DNA of 64,000 bases from Bacteroidia bacterium (GTDB taxonomy: Bacteria; Bacteroidota; Bacteroidia; NS11-12g; UBA955). The stretch lies in NCBI GenBank assembly GCA_023228875.1, contig JALOAG010000002.1:244524-308523 (forward strand), read 5' to 3'. Position 1 is the stretch's first letter. Every line of letters starts with the position of its first letter. This document shows, one piece after another, positions 45,630 to 52,978 of the stretch. Made by a program: the position numbers and the translations under genes. The notes beneath the pieces are model-generated. The model made no database searches. It had not been told where the DNA came from and worked only from the letters and a program-made list of their open reading frames with translations.

Positions 45630-46520
45630 ATGAAAAATATAGCAGTAATTGGAAGTGGAACAATGGGGAATGGCATTGCACATGTCTTTGCACTCAATAA
45701 CTTTAATGTTAATTTAATTGATATTAATCAAAATGCGTTGGATAAAGCACTGCAAACCATTACCAAAAATCTAGATCGTCAAGTTCAAAAAGAAATTATT
45801 TCTTTACAGCAAAAAGAACAAACACTCTCAAACTTGCATTTGATGACATCATTGCAAGAAGGCGTTCTTCATGCAGACTTGGTGGTTGAAGCAGCTACTG
45901 AAAATCGAGATATAAAGTTTCAAATTTTTAGAGATATGGATAAGTATTCACCAGCGCACACAATACTTGCCACCAATACTTCCTCAATATCTATCACAAA
46001 AATTGCTTCAGTAACAAACAGACCGGAAAAGGTCATTGGAATGCATTTCATGAATCCCGTACCGGTCATGAAGTTGGTTGAAGTGATTAATGGATTTAAA
46101 ACTTCAAAAGAAGTTACTGCGGTTATAATGAATTTATCTCAGTCTTTAGGAAAAGTACCAACATTGGTCAATGACTACCCTGGTTTTGTAGCAAATAGGA
46201 TTTTGATGCCAATGATTAACGAAGCTATCATCAGCTTGCATGAAGGTGTTTCGGGAGTGGTTGAAATTGATACTGTTATGAAATTAGGAATGGCGCATCC
46301 TATGGGCCCTTTGCAACTGGCAGATTTTATTGGATTAGATGTCTGTCTTGCAATTTTAAATGTTTTGCATGACGGTTTTGGAAATCCAAAATACGCTCCT
46401 TGTCCTTTATTAGTAAATATGGTAACAGCCGGTGATTTAGGAGTAAAGTCGGGAAGAGGTTTTTATGACTACTCACATGGAACCAAAGAATTGGTCGTGG
46501 CACCTAATTTTTCAAAATAA
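45630..46520 (+). CDS. 3-hydroxybutyryl-CoA dehydrogenase
   Basis: A 296-residue NAD-dependent short 3-hydroxyacyl-CoA dehydrogenase. The Rossmann motif GSGTMGNGIAHVFA lies at the N-terminus and the catalytic His in IGMHFMNPVPVM (about 139). The partner Glu follows in the same domain (NGFKTSKE region), and the C-terminal dimer domain has DYPGFVANRILMPMINEA and KLGMAHPMGPLQLADFIGLD. The size is that of the stand-alone enzyme, not the FadB fusion. It fits beta-oxidation, butyrate metabolism or the lower part of lysine breakdown. Divergent from the permease; a hairpin terminator follows. Confidence 0.92.
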   Translation: MKNIAVIGSGTMGNGIAHVFALNNFNVNLIDINQNALDKALQTITKNLDRQVQKEIISLQQKEQTLSNLHLMTSLQEGVLHADLVVEAATENRDIKFQIFRDMDKYSPAHTILATNTSSISITKIASVTNRPEKVIGMHFMNPVPVMKLVEVINGFKTSKEVTAVIMNLSQSLGKVPTLVNDYPGFVANRILMPMINEAIISLHEGVSGVVEIDTVMKLGMAHPMGPLQLADFIGLDVCLAILNVLHDGFGNPKYAPCPLLVNMVTAGDLGVKSGRGFYDYSHGTKELVVAPNFSK

Positions 46521-46548
46521 AAGCCAATTGTATTAACACAAACATACT

Positions 46549-46583
46549 AAGCGGGATAATTAATTGTCTCGCTTTTTGTTTTT
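46549..46583 (+). terminator. Rho-independent terminator after the 3-hydroxybutyryl-CoA dehydrogenase gene
   Basis: Stem AAGCGGGA (46549-46556) / TCTCGCTT (46567-46574), with one G-U pair, followed by TTTGTTTTTG. The right arm is made from the last codons of the convergent ricT gene. Confidence 0.65.
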
Positions 46584-47753
46584 GTGTTTATTTCGGTTAT
46601 GATGTTTCTTGTGATTATTAGAATTCTGTTTTGTCTTCTTATCTAAACCAGCAAGATCCGAACTTAATAAATCCGCAGAGTTCATAAAATCTGTTTTTGA
46701 TCTAACAGCAGTAGGTGTGCCGTTGTTCTCGTCATTTTTAGGAACTGACAAAACCGGAGTCTTTTTACCGGACTCATTGAGTTTCATGTAGTCTTTTACT
46801 AATTCAGTTTTTAACGGGACCCAATTAGTTTCATCACCTACTTGAAACCACATTAAATTCTTTAATATGTCAATTTTTTGAAGTGTAGCTGCTCCGTTTT
46901 CAGTTTCGAGAGTTAAATTCTTTGTTTTAGGAAAGTTTTTGAGCGCATCCATATAAGTATCTAACTCAAAATTTAAACAACATTTAAGTTTACCACATAC
47001 ACCACTTAGTTTTAGCATGTTAATTGAAAGGTTTTGGATTCTGGCTGCATTAATACTTACTTGTTTGAAGTCTGTAAGCCATGTGCTACAACATAATTCA
47101 CGTCCGCAAGAGCCTATTCCGCCAAGTCTGGCTGCTTCATTCCTAAAACCGATTTGCCTCATTTCAATTTTTACCTTGAATTCGTCAGCATAAACCTTTA
47201 TTAATTCTCTAAAATCAACTCTGCTTTCTGCTGTATAGTAAAAAGTAACTTTACGATTGTCTCCTTGAAATTCAATATCGCTCAACTTCATTGATAGTCC
47301 CATTTCAAGTGCAACAGTACGTGCACGAGTCAGGGTAGCTGCCTCTTTTTCCTTAGCATTATTGTATTTCTCAAGATCTGCTTCATTGCAAATCCTTTGA
47401 ATTTTTTTGTCAATCTGATCTGCTGTAAGCCCACGTTTCTTGAGTTGTAATTTTACTAACTCATCTTTTAACAGCACTTCGCCTACATCATAACCATTTT
47501 CTGCATCAACGACAACGTAATCACCAATGTATAGAGTAAGGTTATTTGAGTTCTTGAAATATTCCTTTCTACCTCCCTTGAATCTTATTTCAACAATGTT
47601 AAAAGGTTTGTATCCGACCGGTCGTTCAATATTGCCAAGCCAGTCAAATGTATTTAGTTTATTACATCCTGTTGTTCCACAATTGCCATTATTTTTACAG
47701 CCGGAAGGTTTTTTACCTTGAAGGTTTCCTGTGCCGCAATTACTGCATCCCAT
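46560..47753 (-). CDS. ricT: PSP1/RicT-family protein
   Basis: A 397-residue protein of the PSP1 (YaaT/RicT) family. The central PSP1 domain (about 55-270) carries the family cysteines in SCGRELCCSTWL and SGVCGKLKCCLNFE, which in B. subtilis RicT help hold iron-sulfur clusters in the RicAFT complex acting on mRNA processing. The first 35 residues add a cysteine-rich extension with Cys at about 3, 6, 19, 25 and 30, a possible extra metal site. The C-terminus is a low-complexity Lys/His/Asn tail. It overlaps holB by 14 nt, a pairing common in this phylum. Confidence 0.9.
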   Translation of the reverse strand: MGCSNCGTGNLQGKKPSGCKNNGNCGTTGCNKLNTFDWLGNIERPVGYKPFNIVEIRFKGGRKEYFKNSNNLTLYIGDYVVVDAENGYDVGEVLLKDELVKLQLKKRGLTADQIDKKIQRICNEADLEKYNNAKEKEAATLTRARTVALEMGLSMKLSDIEFQGDNRKVTFYYTAESRVDFRELIKVYADEFKVKIEMRQIGFRNEAARLGGIGSCGRELCCSTWLTDFKQVSINAARIQNLSINMLKLSGVCGKLKCCLNFELDTYMDALKNFPKTKNLTLETENGAATLQKIDILKNLMWFQVGDETNWVPLKTELVKDYMKLNESGKKTPVLSVPKNDENNGTPTAVRSKTDFMNSADLLSSDLAGLDKKTKQNSNNHKKHHNRNKHKNKKRDN

Positions 47754-48882
47754 ATTCTGCTTTTATTATTCTTTTTCCTTTAAAAATCTTATTTATATCC
47801 ATAGAGAGTGAGGTAAGAAGAATATTGATATTACCATTTCGAATAATTCCAAAAATTGTTTCATTGAACAGTTTGTACATATCTTCAAAAGAACGCCCCT
47901 CCATTGTCTTTGCAAAATTAGTTAAAAATTCCTTTTCTTTTTCCGGCAAGTTCTGGTCAAGGCTGTTGTGTGTAAATATAAAAACATCGCGCATGAGTTC
48001 CAAACCATAACTTAGAAAATTCACTACATTATCACGACTGCCCTTGTTAATTTTTTCAACTTGCTCCATCATTGTAGAACCTTTCCCAGTGTAACAAGCC
48101 AATAACCATGTTCTAAAAAGTTCAAAAAAGGGTTCTTCTTGTTCATAGTGAATTGCCAATGCTTCATTCACATTCCCCTTTGCAGCTAATGCAATAGAAC
48201 CGGCTTTTTCTTTAGTTAATTCATCATCAATAGAGAGCAAGTATTGAGCGATGCTTTCAACGTCTGGTTTAGGTATATATATTCTTTGGGCACGCGACAG
48301 TATGGTTGTCAATATGTCTTTTTCGCTTTCAGTTACCAAGAAGAAAAGTGTATGATCAGGCGGCTCTTCTATTAATTTAAGGAGCATGTTGCCTTCCTTT
48401 CCCATAAACTCGGGCAACCATAAGATTAAAATTTTCTTTTTACCACTGTATGATTTCAAGCTTAAACGTTTGGCTATATCTCTTATTTCAGAAGCATAAA
48501 TATTTAACTGCTTGTTATTACTCTCAATGCTTTGTTGCCAATCTTGTAAAGAGGGGTAAGGGGTACTCTTAAGCATGTTTCGCCATTCTTCAATAAACGC
48601 TGTTGAGAGTTCTTGATCCTTAGCACTAATAAAAGGAAATGAGAAAAAGATATCAGGGTGAATGTATTCAGATACCTTTTTGCAGTTTGGACATTCTCCG
48701 CAAGAATCATTTTCTGTTGGATTGTCGCATAAAATATATTGAGAAAAGGCAATAGCTGTAGCGAGATTGCCGGATCCTTCATGCCCTGAAAAAAGAATTG
48801 CATGCGGAATTTTGTTGATCTTCCCTAAGTTAGTGAGTCTATCCACTATCAGTTGAGCTATTGCAAGTTCTTTAAATTTCAT
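47740..48882 (-). CDS. holB: DNA polymerase III delta-prime-like subunit
   Basis: A 380-residue clamp-loader subunit with an AAA+ fold. The N-terminal part has a degenerate P-loop (FSGHEGSGNLATA) and the four-cysteine zinc module of gamma/delta-prime proteins (CDNPTENDSCGECPNC). The clamp-loader signature GNMLLKLIEEPPDHTLFFLVT and the sensor-like TILSRAQRIYIP follow. It helps load the beta sliding clamp. It is translationally coupled to ricT. A -7 element, TATTTTTG, ends only 4 nt before the ATG, implying a nearly leaderless mRNA. Confidence 0.88.
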   Translation of the reverse strand: MKFKELAIAQLIVDRLTNLGKINKIPHAILFSGHEGSGNLATAIAFSQYILCDNPTENDSCGECPNCKKVSEYIHPDIFFSFPFISAKDQELSTAFIEEWRNMLKSTPYPSLQDWQQSIESNNKQLNIYASEIRDIAKRLSLKSYSGKKKILILWLPEFMGKEGNMLLKLIEEPPDHTLFFLVTESEKDILTTILSRAQRIYIPKPDVESIAQYLLSIDDELTKEKAGSIALAAKGNVNEALAIHYEQEEPFFELFRTWLLACYTGKGSTMMEQVEKINKGSRDNVVNFLSYGLELMRDVFIFTHNSLDQNLPEKEKEFLTNFAKTMEGRSFEDMYKLFNETIFGIIRNGNINILLTSLSMDINKIFKGKRIIKAEYGMQ

Positions 48883-48886
48883 AATG

Positions 48887-48894
48887 CAAAAATA
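48887..48894 (-). promoter_or_regulatory. -7 promoter element adjacent to the holB start codon
   Basis: TATTTTTG on the minus strand, separated from ATG 48882 by 4 nt. No TTG at -33 spacing. Confidence 0.4.
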
Positions 48895-48950
48895 GACCTA
48901 TTCCTATAGTATTCATGATTGTGTATAATTTGAATATAAAACACAGCACG

Positions 48951-48987
48951 GCAATTTACAAAGGTAAATTGCAATGATTTACATTTG
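48951..48987 (+). promoter_or_regulatory. Palindromic operator and -7 element of the XRE regulator gene
   Basis: Perfect palindrome GCAATTTAC (48951-48959) - AAAG - GTAAATTGC (48964-48972), followed at 48980-48987 by the -7 element TACATTTG. Further ATTTAC half-sites occur at about 48978 and 48999 (ATTTACATGTATAAAT). The palindrome lies in the spacer/-33 zone, where a bound dimer would block RNA polymerase. Autoregulation by the XRE protein is inferred. Confidence 0.55.
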
Positions 48988-49011
48988 TGCTATCTAAATT
49001 TACATGTATAA

Positions 49012-49359
49012 ATGGAAGCAATTGTTGAACGCATAAGTAAGATTATCGATGAGTCGGGCATGGATAAAAAAACCATTTCTGAAAAATTAGATATTGCCGC
49101 TGCTACATTATCCCATATTAGTTCAGGTAGAAACAATCCAAGTTTAGACTTGGTGATTAAGTTGTTAACACTTTTCCCTAATGTTTCACCGGATTGGTTA
49201 TTGTTTGGTGCAGGCGATAAAGAAAGGGGTGGGATAGAGCAAAGGCAAGCAGACAATCATGAATATAATAACAGAGTCCAATTGTTAAAAATGCTCATCA
49301 CTGAACATTACAGAACAGAAATGAGCTTGCTGGATGATTTGAAGCAAGACAAAGGCTAA
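49012..49359 (+). CDS. XRE-family helix-turn-helix regulator
   Basis: A 115-residue protein. The N-terminal HTH_3 domain (about 3-60) reads IVERISKIIDESGMDKKTISEKLDIAAATLSHISSGRNNPSLDLVIKLLTLFPNVSPDWLLFG. The phrase PSLDLVIKLL...VSPDWLLFG is typical of Bacteroidota XRE regulators. The C-terminal half is polar and predicted helical, possibly for dimerisation. A perfect palindrome and a -7 element lie directly upstream, suggesting self-repression. It is convergent with the ArsR gene, overlapping by 4 nt. Neighbouring genes give no clue to other targets. Confidence 0.85.
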   Translation: MEAIVERISKIIDESGMDKKTISEKLDIAAATLSHISSGRNNPSLDLVIKLLTLFPNVSPDWLLFGAGDKERGGIEQRQADNHEYNNRVQLLKMLITEHYRTEMSLLDDLKQDKG

Positions 49360-49694
49360 AACAATTTCTGCTGTTTTACATTTTTTACATGGCCAAGCAG
49401 TAAGTCATTGAATAGATTAAATGCATTTACAACCCTTTCTTTGTTGGCAGAATACAATACCATGTTTGCTTCTCTTTTATCTGTTATCATGCCGGAATGT
49501 TTTAGTTCTGACAGATGTTGAGATACTGTTGCTTGTGCAAGTGGAATCTGTTCAACAATCTCAGAGCAGTTTTGTGGACTTTTCATAAGTAATAATTTGA
49601 GAATTTGAACTCGAGCAGGATGTCCTAAAGACTTTGCTATTTCTGCAGTTTCAGAATCTTTGTCTGAAAATAAACTTCTTTTAGATTTAGCCAT
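49356..49694 (-). CDS. ArsR-family winged-helix transcriptional regulator
   Basis: About 112 residues. The winged helix (about 20-95) reads ETAEIAKSLGHPARVQILKLLL, CSEIVEQIPLAQATVSQHLSELKHSGMITDKREANMVLYSAN. The metal-binding ELCVCDL motif of classical ArsR/SmtB proteins is absent; the single Cys in NCSEI does not form such a site, so the signal may not be a metal. The frame is open to TTG 49709, but the -7 element lies there. ATG 49694 is the first start after it and leaves a leader of only about 0-2 nt. Confidence 0.87.
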   Translation of the reverse strand: MAKSKRSLFSDKDSETAEIAKSLGHPARVQILKLLLMKSPQNCSEIVEQIPLAQATVSQHLSELKHSGMITDKREANMVLYSANKERVVNAFNLFNDLLLGHVKNVKQQKLF

Positions 49695-49698
49695 ATCG

Positions 49699-49729
49699 CA
49701 AATGTACAATAGGTTTATAGAATTACAAA
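49699..49729 (-). promoter_or_regulatory. Consensus Bacteroidota promoter of the arsR-type gene
   Basis: Minus strand: TTTG (49729-49726), 19-nt spacer, TACATTTG (49706-49699). This is an exact match to TTTG-N19-TAnnTTTG. Only 4 nt separate it from ATG 49694. Confidence 0.65.
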
Positions 49730-49861
49730 TTCAAATAAAATATTTTCTTTTGGTTTTGAGAGTTATGAAGAGATGCTTTAAGGTATTGAAAATAATTAAC
49801 TGATATTCAAGTTATTGAACTCTTTAATATTATGAATGTACTTTTGTGGTTTTGTGGCGTC

Positions 49862-50731
49862 CTACTGCGCTTTGTGTTTCCATCTTCTGTGCGACCACAG
49901 CCATAGTTCGGGCTTTTGGCGTATATTGTCTTCTAGTAGTTGTGCGTAAATCTTAATGACTCCTTCAGTTGAGTGGTGTGTATTGTCTTCAATTATAACT
50001 TTAGGGTATAATTCATAAAATCCAGATTTATAAGATTTTATCTCTAAAAAACAAACAGGAATATTGAGCCTTTTTGTGATAGTTAGCGCCCCTGACATAA
50101 AGGCAGTTTGCTGATTGAGGAAATTTATCCAATGAACATTCTTTATGTTAGAAGGACTTTGGTCATTTACAAGAGTAAATAATACTTTTTCATTTTGTAA
50201 ATTTTTAATGGCTGTGTATGTAAATTCCATTGGAGTTACATCTGCACCAAATCTTGTACGAATTTTTTGCATTAAATGATTGGAAAATTGACTTGTAAGA
50301 GGTTTGTATATAATATTGAAATGATGAGGGGCAATTAGTTCGGATGCCAAAGCAATTAATTCCCAATTTCCATAATGACCCAATAACACAATGGCTGCTC
50401 CATGATTATTATAAATATTCTGCAACACATCTCTGTCATGTAATACAACCCTCTTTCTTAGTTCTTTTTCTGAAATACTAATTCCCTTTACAAACTCAGA
50501 AAATAGTTTAGTGAGGTATTTATAGTATTTCTTTTCAATAGTGCTTATTTCCTTTTTGCTTTTATTTGGAAAGGCATTGGAGAGGTTTTGATTCGTTATT
50601 TTTCGCCTATAACGGAAAATATAGAATAGTAAGAAGTAACATGGATAGAATATAAAATAAAGAGCCTGCAAAGGAAGCAGGCTCAATAGTTTTATAGGAT
50701 AGAATAAAAATACTTTTTGAAAATGATTCAA
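49862..50731 (-). CDS. LpxL/HtrB-like lipid A acyltransferase family protein
   Basis: A 289-residue membrane-associated acyltransferase. The N-terminal hydrophobic anchor (about 8-40) precedes the family core. The catalytic HX4E motif is His119-Glu124 in LLGHYGNWEL. Further family blocks are the LYKPL-like IIYKPLTS, LFTLVNDQSPSNIK and PELWLWSHRRWKHK at the C-terminus (W-x-H-R-R-W-K). The enzyme should add a secondary acyl chain to lipid A or a related lipid at the inner membrane. Last gene of the five-gene run starting at 53849; 8 nt after the coiled-coil gene. Confidence 0.9.
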   Translation of the reverse strand: MNHFQKVFLFYPIKLLSLLPLQALYFIFYPCYFLLFYIFRYRRKITNQNLSNAFPNKSKKEISTIEKKYYKYLTKLFSEFVKGISISEKELRKRVVLHDRDVLQNIYNNHGAAIVLLGHYGNWELIALASELIAPHHFNIIYKPLTSQFSNHLMQKIRTRFGADVTPMEFTYTAIKNLQNEKVLFTLVNDQSPSNIKNVHWINFLNQQTAFMSGALTITKRLNIPVCFLEIKSYKSGFYELYPKVIIEDNTHHSTEGVIKIYAQLLEDNIRQKPELWLWSHRRWKHKAQ

Positions 50732-50739
50732 AACGGCTG

Positions 50740-51654
50740 TTATTCTAATTCAAAAGATCCTTTTTGTTTAAGCGCCCCATTAGCCCAGAACTCAACTTTA
50801 TAAGCTCCTTTTTTAAGTTTAGCCTCAGGAGTGTAAACAATACTTATTTTTTTAGGCTTTCCGTCAAAACTGAATGATTGTTTCATAGTATAAACCTCAG
50901 ATTTGTCAACAAGATCTTTATTATTTTCGACTTTTGAAAGTACCGCATTGTCAGGATCAATGATTCGTATAAGTACAATCTGGTCAGTAGGAGTGTTGAT
51001 GATAGGATTTTCGATAACATCTATATCAACATGAATTTCTTCCACTCTTCTAACTTTTGTTTCTTCTTTGAACCCTTTTCTTTTCATTCTTCCAAGGGTT
51101 AATTTGATAGGTGCAAATTGGGCTACTGATGCTTTTTGAACTTTCGTATCAAGTGTTTTATTCACTTCTGTCAGTGTAACATTTTGCTCCATCAGTTCTT
51201 CGCCTTGTTTTTTCAGCTCTTCATTTTCAGCCTTCAATCTGTTTATTTCAGCTTCGTAGCCAGCTACTTTTGTATTGGCAGCTTCAACTTCCTTTTTCAA
51301 TTTTGCTATTTCTTCAGGTGATGCTTTTGCAATTCTTGAACGCAGATTTGCAATTGTTGCTTTAAGGTTTGCAATATCTGTTTCAAGTGTGCCTGCGTAA
51401 TCTGCTAATTCAGCTCTTTCTGATTCAATAGAAGCCAGTTTCTTTTCTAACTCGGTTATGCTCAACTCGAGGCTGTCCTTTGCAGACATAGTAGTTTCAA
51501 GGGAATCTTGGGTTTCGGTTAGTTGCTGTTGCAATTCTTTGTATTCTGAGAACTGCCAATAACTTAAACCTCCGGATCCTAATAATAGTACTATCAGGAG
51601 GATAATTATAATTCTGCTTTTAGAATTATTCTGGTTGTTTGATGATTCAGTCAT
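50740..51654 (-). CDS. Membrane-anchored coiled-coil protein of unknown function
   Basis: A 304-residue protein with one N-terminal transmembrane helix (about 14-34) preceded by a polar cytoplasmic tail. A long coiled coil follows (about 36-180: heptads in LQQQLTETQDSLETT, ELEKKLASIESERAELADYAG, LKKEVEAANTKVAGYEAEINRL). The C-terminal beta-rich domain (about 185-304) contains VDIDVIENPIINTPTDQIVLIRIIDPDNAV and KGAYKVEFWANGALKQKGSF. That layout suggests a periplasm-spanning rod with a folded head. I know no function. It lies between the thioredoxin-fold gene (7-nt gap) and the acyltransferase (8-nt gap). Confidence 0.8.
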   Translation of the reverse strand: MTESSNNQNNSKSRIIIILLIVLLLGSGGLSYWQFSEYKELQQQLTETQDSLETTMSAKDSLELSITELEKKLASIESERAELADYAGTLETDIANLKATIANLRSRIAKASPEEIAKLKKEVEAANTKVAGYEAEINRLKAENEELKKQGEELMEQNVTLTEVNKTLDTKVQKASVAQFAPIKLTLGRMKRKGFKEETKVRRVEEIHVDIDVIENPIINTPTDQIVLIRIIDPDNAVLSKVENNKDLVDKSEVYTMKQSFSFDGKPKKISIVYTPEAKLKKGAYKVEFWANGALKQKGSFELE

Positions 51655-51661
51655 AGGTGTT

Positions 51662-52975
51662 TTATTTGTTATATTGTTTTCTAAGTCTGTCTAAGAGTTC
51701 ACGCGAAGTTATATTAATTTCACTTAACCGTTGTCGTTTGTTTGTCAAAAAACTTGTTGGCAATGTTTCAACATAATACAAATCCAACAACTTTTTATTG
51801 GCTATTCCGACCGTATATTCAACACCGTTTTTATGTGCCCAGCCAAGAACTTTTCTTGGAGGTTCTCCATAGTTGAGTGTAATGATGTGTATTTTGTCGC
51901 CAAATTCTCGCTGAATGGCAGCAAAATTGGCTGTGTCTTCTACAAACGTTGGGCTTTCGAAATTCCAAAATACAATATAAACCGGTTTTCTTCTAAAGCG
52001 TCTGATTTTCTTGGACTTCTTTTGATTGTCAGCGTATTCGACTTTGAACTTAGGAATTTTTTTGCCGTATTTCAATTGTCTATCCGGTTGCCATTGCGCA
52101 TCATAATAAAATTCAATGTATTGACCTGCGGGATCTATATGAGTAATCCTATAACGCTTTCTATTCCACTCAAAACTTATATCCTTTGCATCAATATCAT
52201 AAATATTATTCCCTAATTCTTGCGTATTGTATTCTCCAACTAATATCTGATCAAATTTCTTGTCATTGTATAGCCCGTTGCAATTGAAATCTTTGATAGC
52301 GATTTTAAAAGAATCTAGCCCATGCTTATAATCAGCAGAATGAATAATCATACGTTGCTCACGAAACGAAAAGTCTGCACCTTCAAACTCTTTGGAACCA
52401 CTGTTTTTTCGATAATGATCGTCTAATAGCTTCTTGTACTGAATGTTTTTATCGAAATCAAAACGCGAGATTTGTATTTCATGGTATGCGTTCGGGAATT
52501 GTGAGTGTGATAACTTTATTTTATGAATATAATTAGAAAGATTACTAAAAGTATCTGGTGCTCCATCATCAGATAAATCTAAATTCATATTACGGTCTAT
52601 CCAGAGATATGTGTTACCTCGCATCCTGTTGTTGTTACCTACAATACAAAAAACATATCCAATAGGAGTATGTGTTTCATTTGCTCCAAAAAAGAAAAAG
52701 GTATAGGACGTATCTTTCATCCCTGTCATGTCAGGGAATTTGATTTGGAAGGTTTCTGGCTTGTGCTTTTTTGATGTTTTTAATCCGAAATCAGAAACTC
52801 CTTCAAATGGTTGGCCCTTATATTTAAAAACCGGAATAATTGCTTGTGTCTTTCGGAATTGTTCATCGGTAGTGCGTTCGTTTAGTTCTACACGAACTGT
52901 TTCTTGTGCCTGAACAAATATAGGAACACTAAAAAGAAAAATGAATAGGAGGTCTTGTATTCTCTTCAAAGACAT
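51662..52975 (-). CDS. Exported protein with a C-terminal thioredoxin-like domain lacking CxxC
   Basis: A 437-residue protein with a signal peptide (MSLKRIQDLLFIFLFSVPIFVQAQ). The large N-terminal part (about 25-310) contains segments naming a solvent-exposed beta structure (YLWIDRNMNLDLSDDGAPD; DFNCNGLYNDKKFDQI, both EF-like Asp-rich loops). The C-terminal thioredoxin-like domain (about 325-437) has the TlpA/ResA order of strands and the cis-Pro (ETLPTSFL). The active-site position reads WNFESPT instead of WCxPC, so disulfide chemistry is not expected. It is 3 nt after the metallopeptidase gene. Likely a periplasmic binding or scaffold protein. Confidence 0.75.
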   Translation of the reverse strand: MSLKRIQDLLFIFLFSVPIFVQAQETVRVELNERTTDEQFRKTQAIIPVFKYKGQPFEGVSDFGLKTSKKHKPETFQIKFPDMTGMKDTSYTFFFFGANETHTPIGYVFCIVGNNNRMRGNTYLWIDRNMNLDLSDDGAPDTFSNLSNYIHKIKLSHSQFPNAYHEIQISRFDFDKNIQYKKLLDDHYRKNSGSKEFEGADFSFREQRMIIHSADYKHGLDSFKIAIKDFNCNGLYNDKKFDQILVGEYNTQELGNNIYDIDAKDISFEWNRKRYRITHIDPAGQYIEFYYDAQWQPDRQLKYGKKIPKFKVEYADNQKKSKKIRRFRRKPVYIVFWNFESPTFVEDTANFAAIQREFGDKIHIITLNYGEPPRKVLGWAHKNGVEYTVGIANKKLLDLYYVETLPTSFLTNKRQRLSEINITSRELLDRLRKQYNK

Positions 52976-52978
52976 TAA

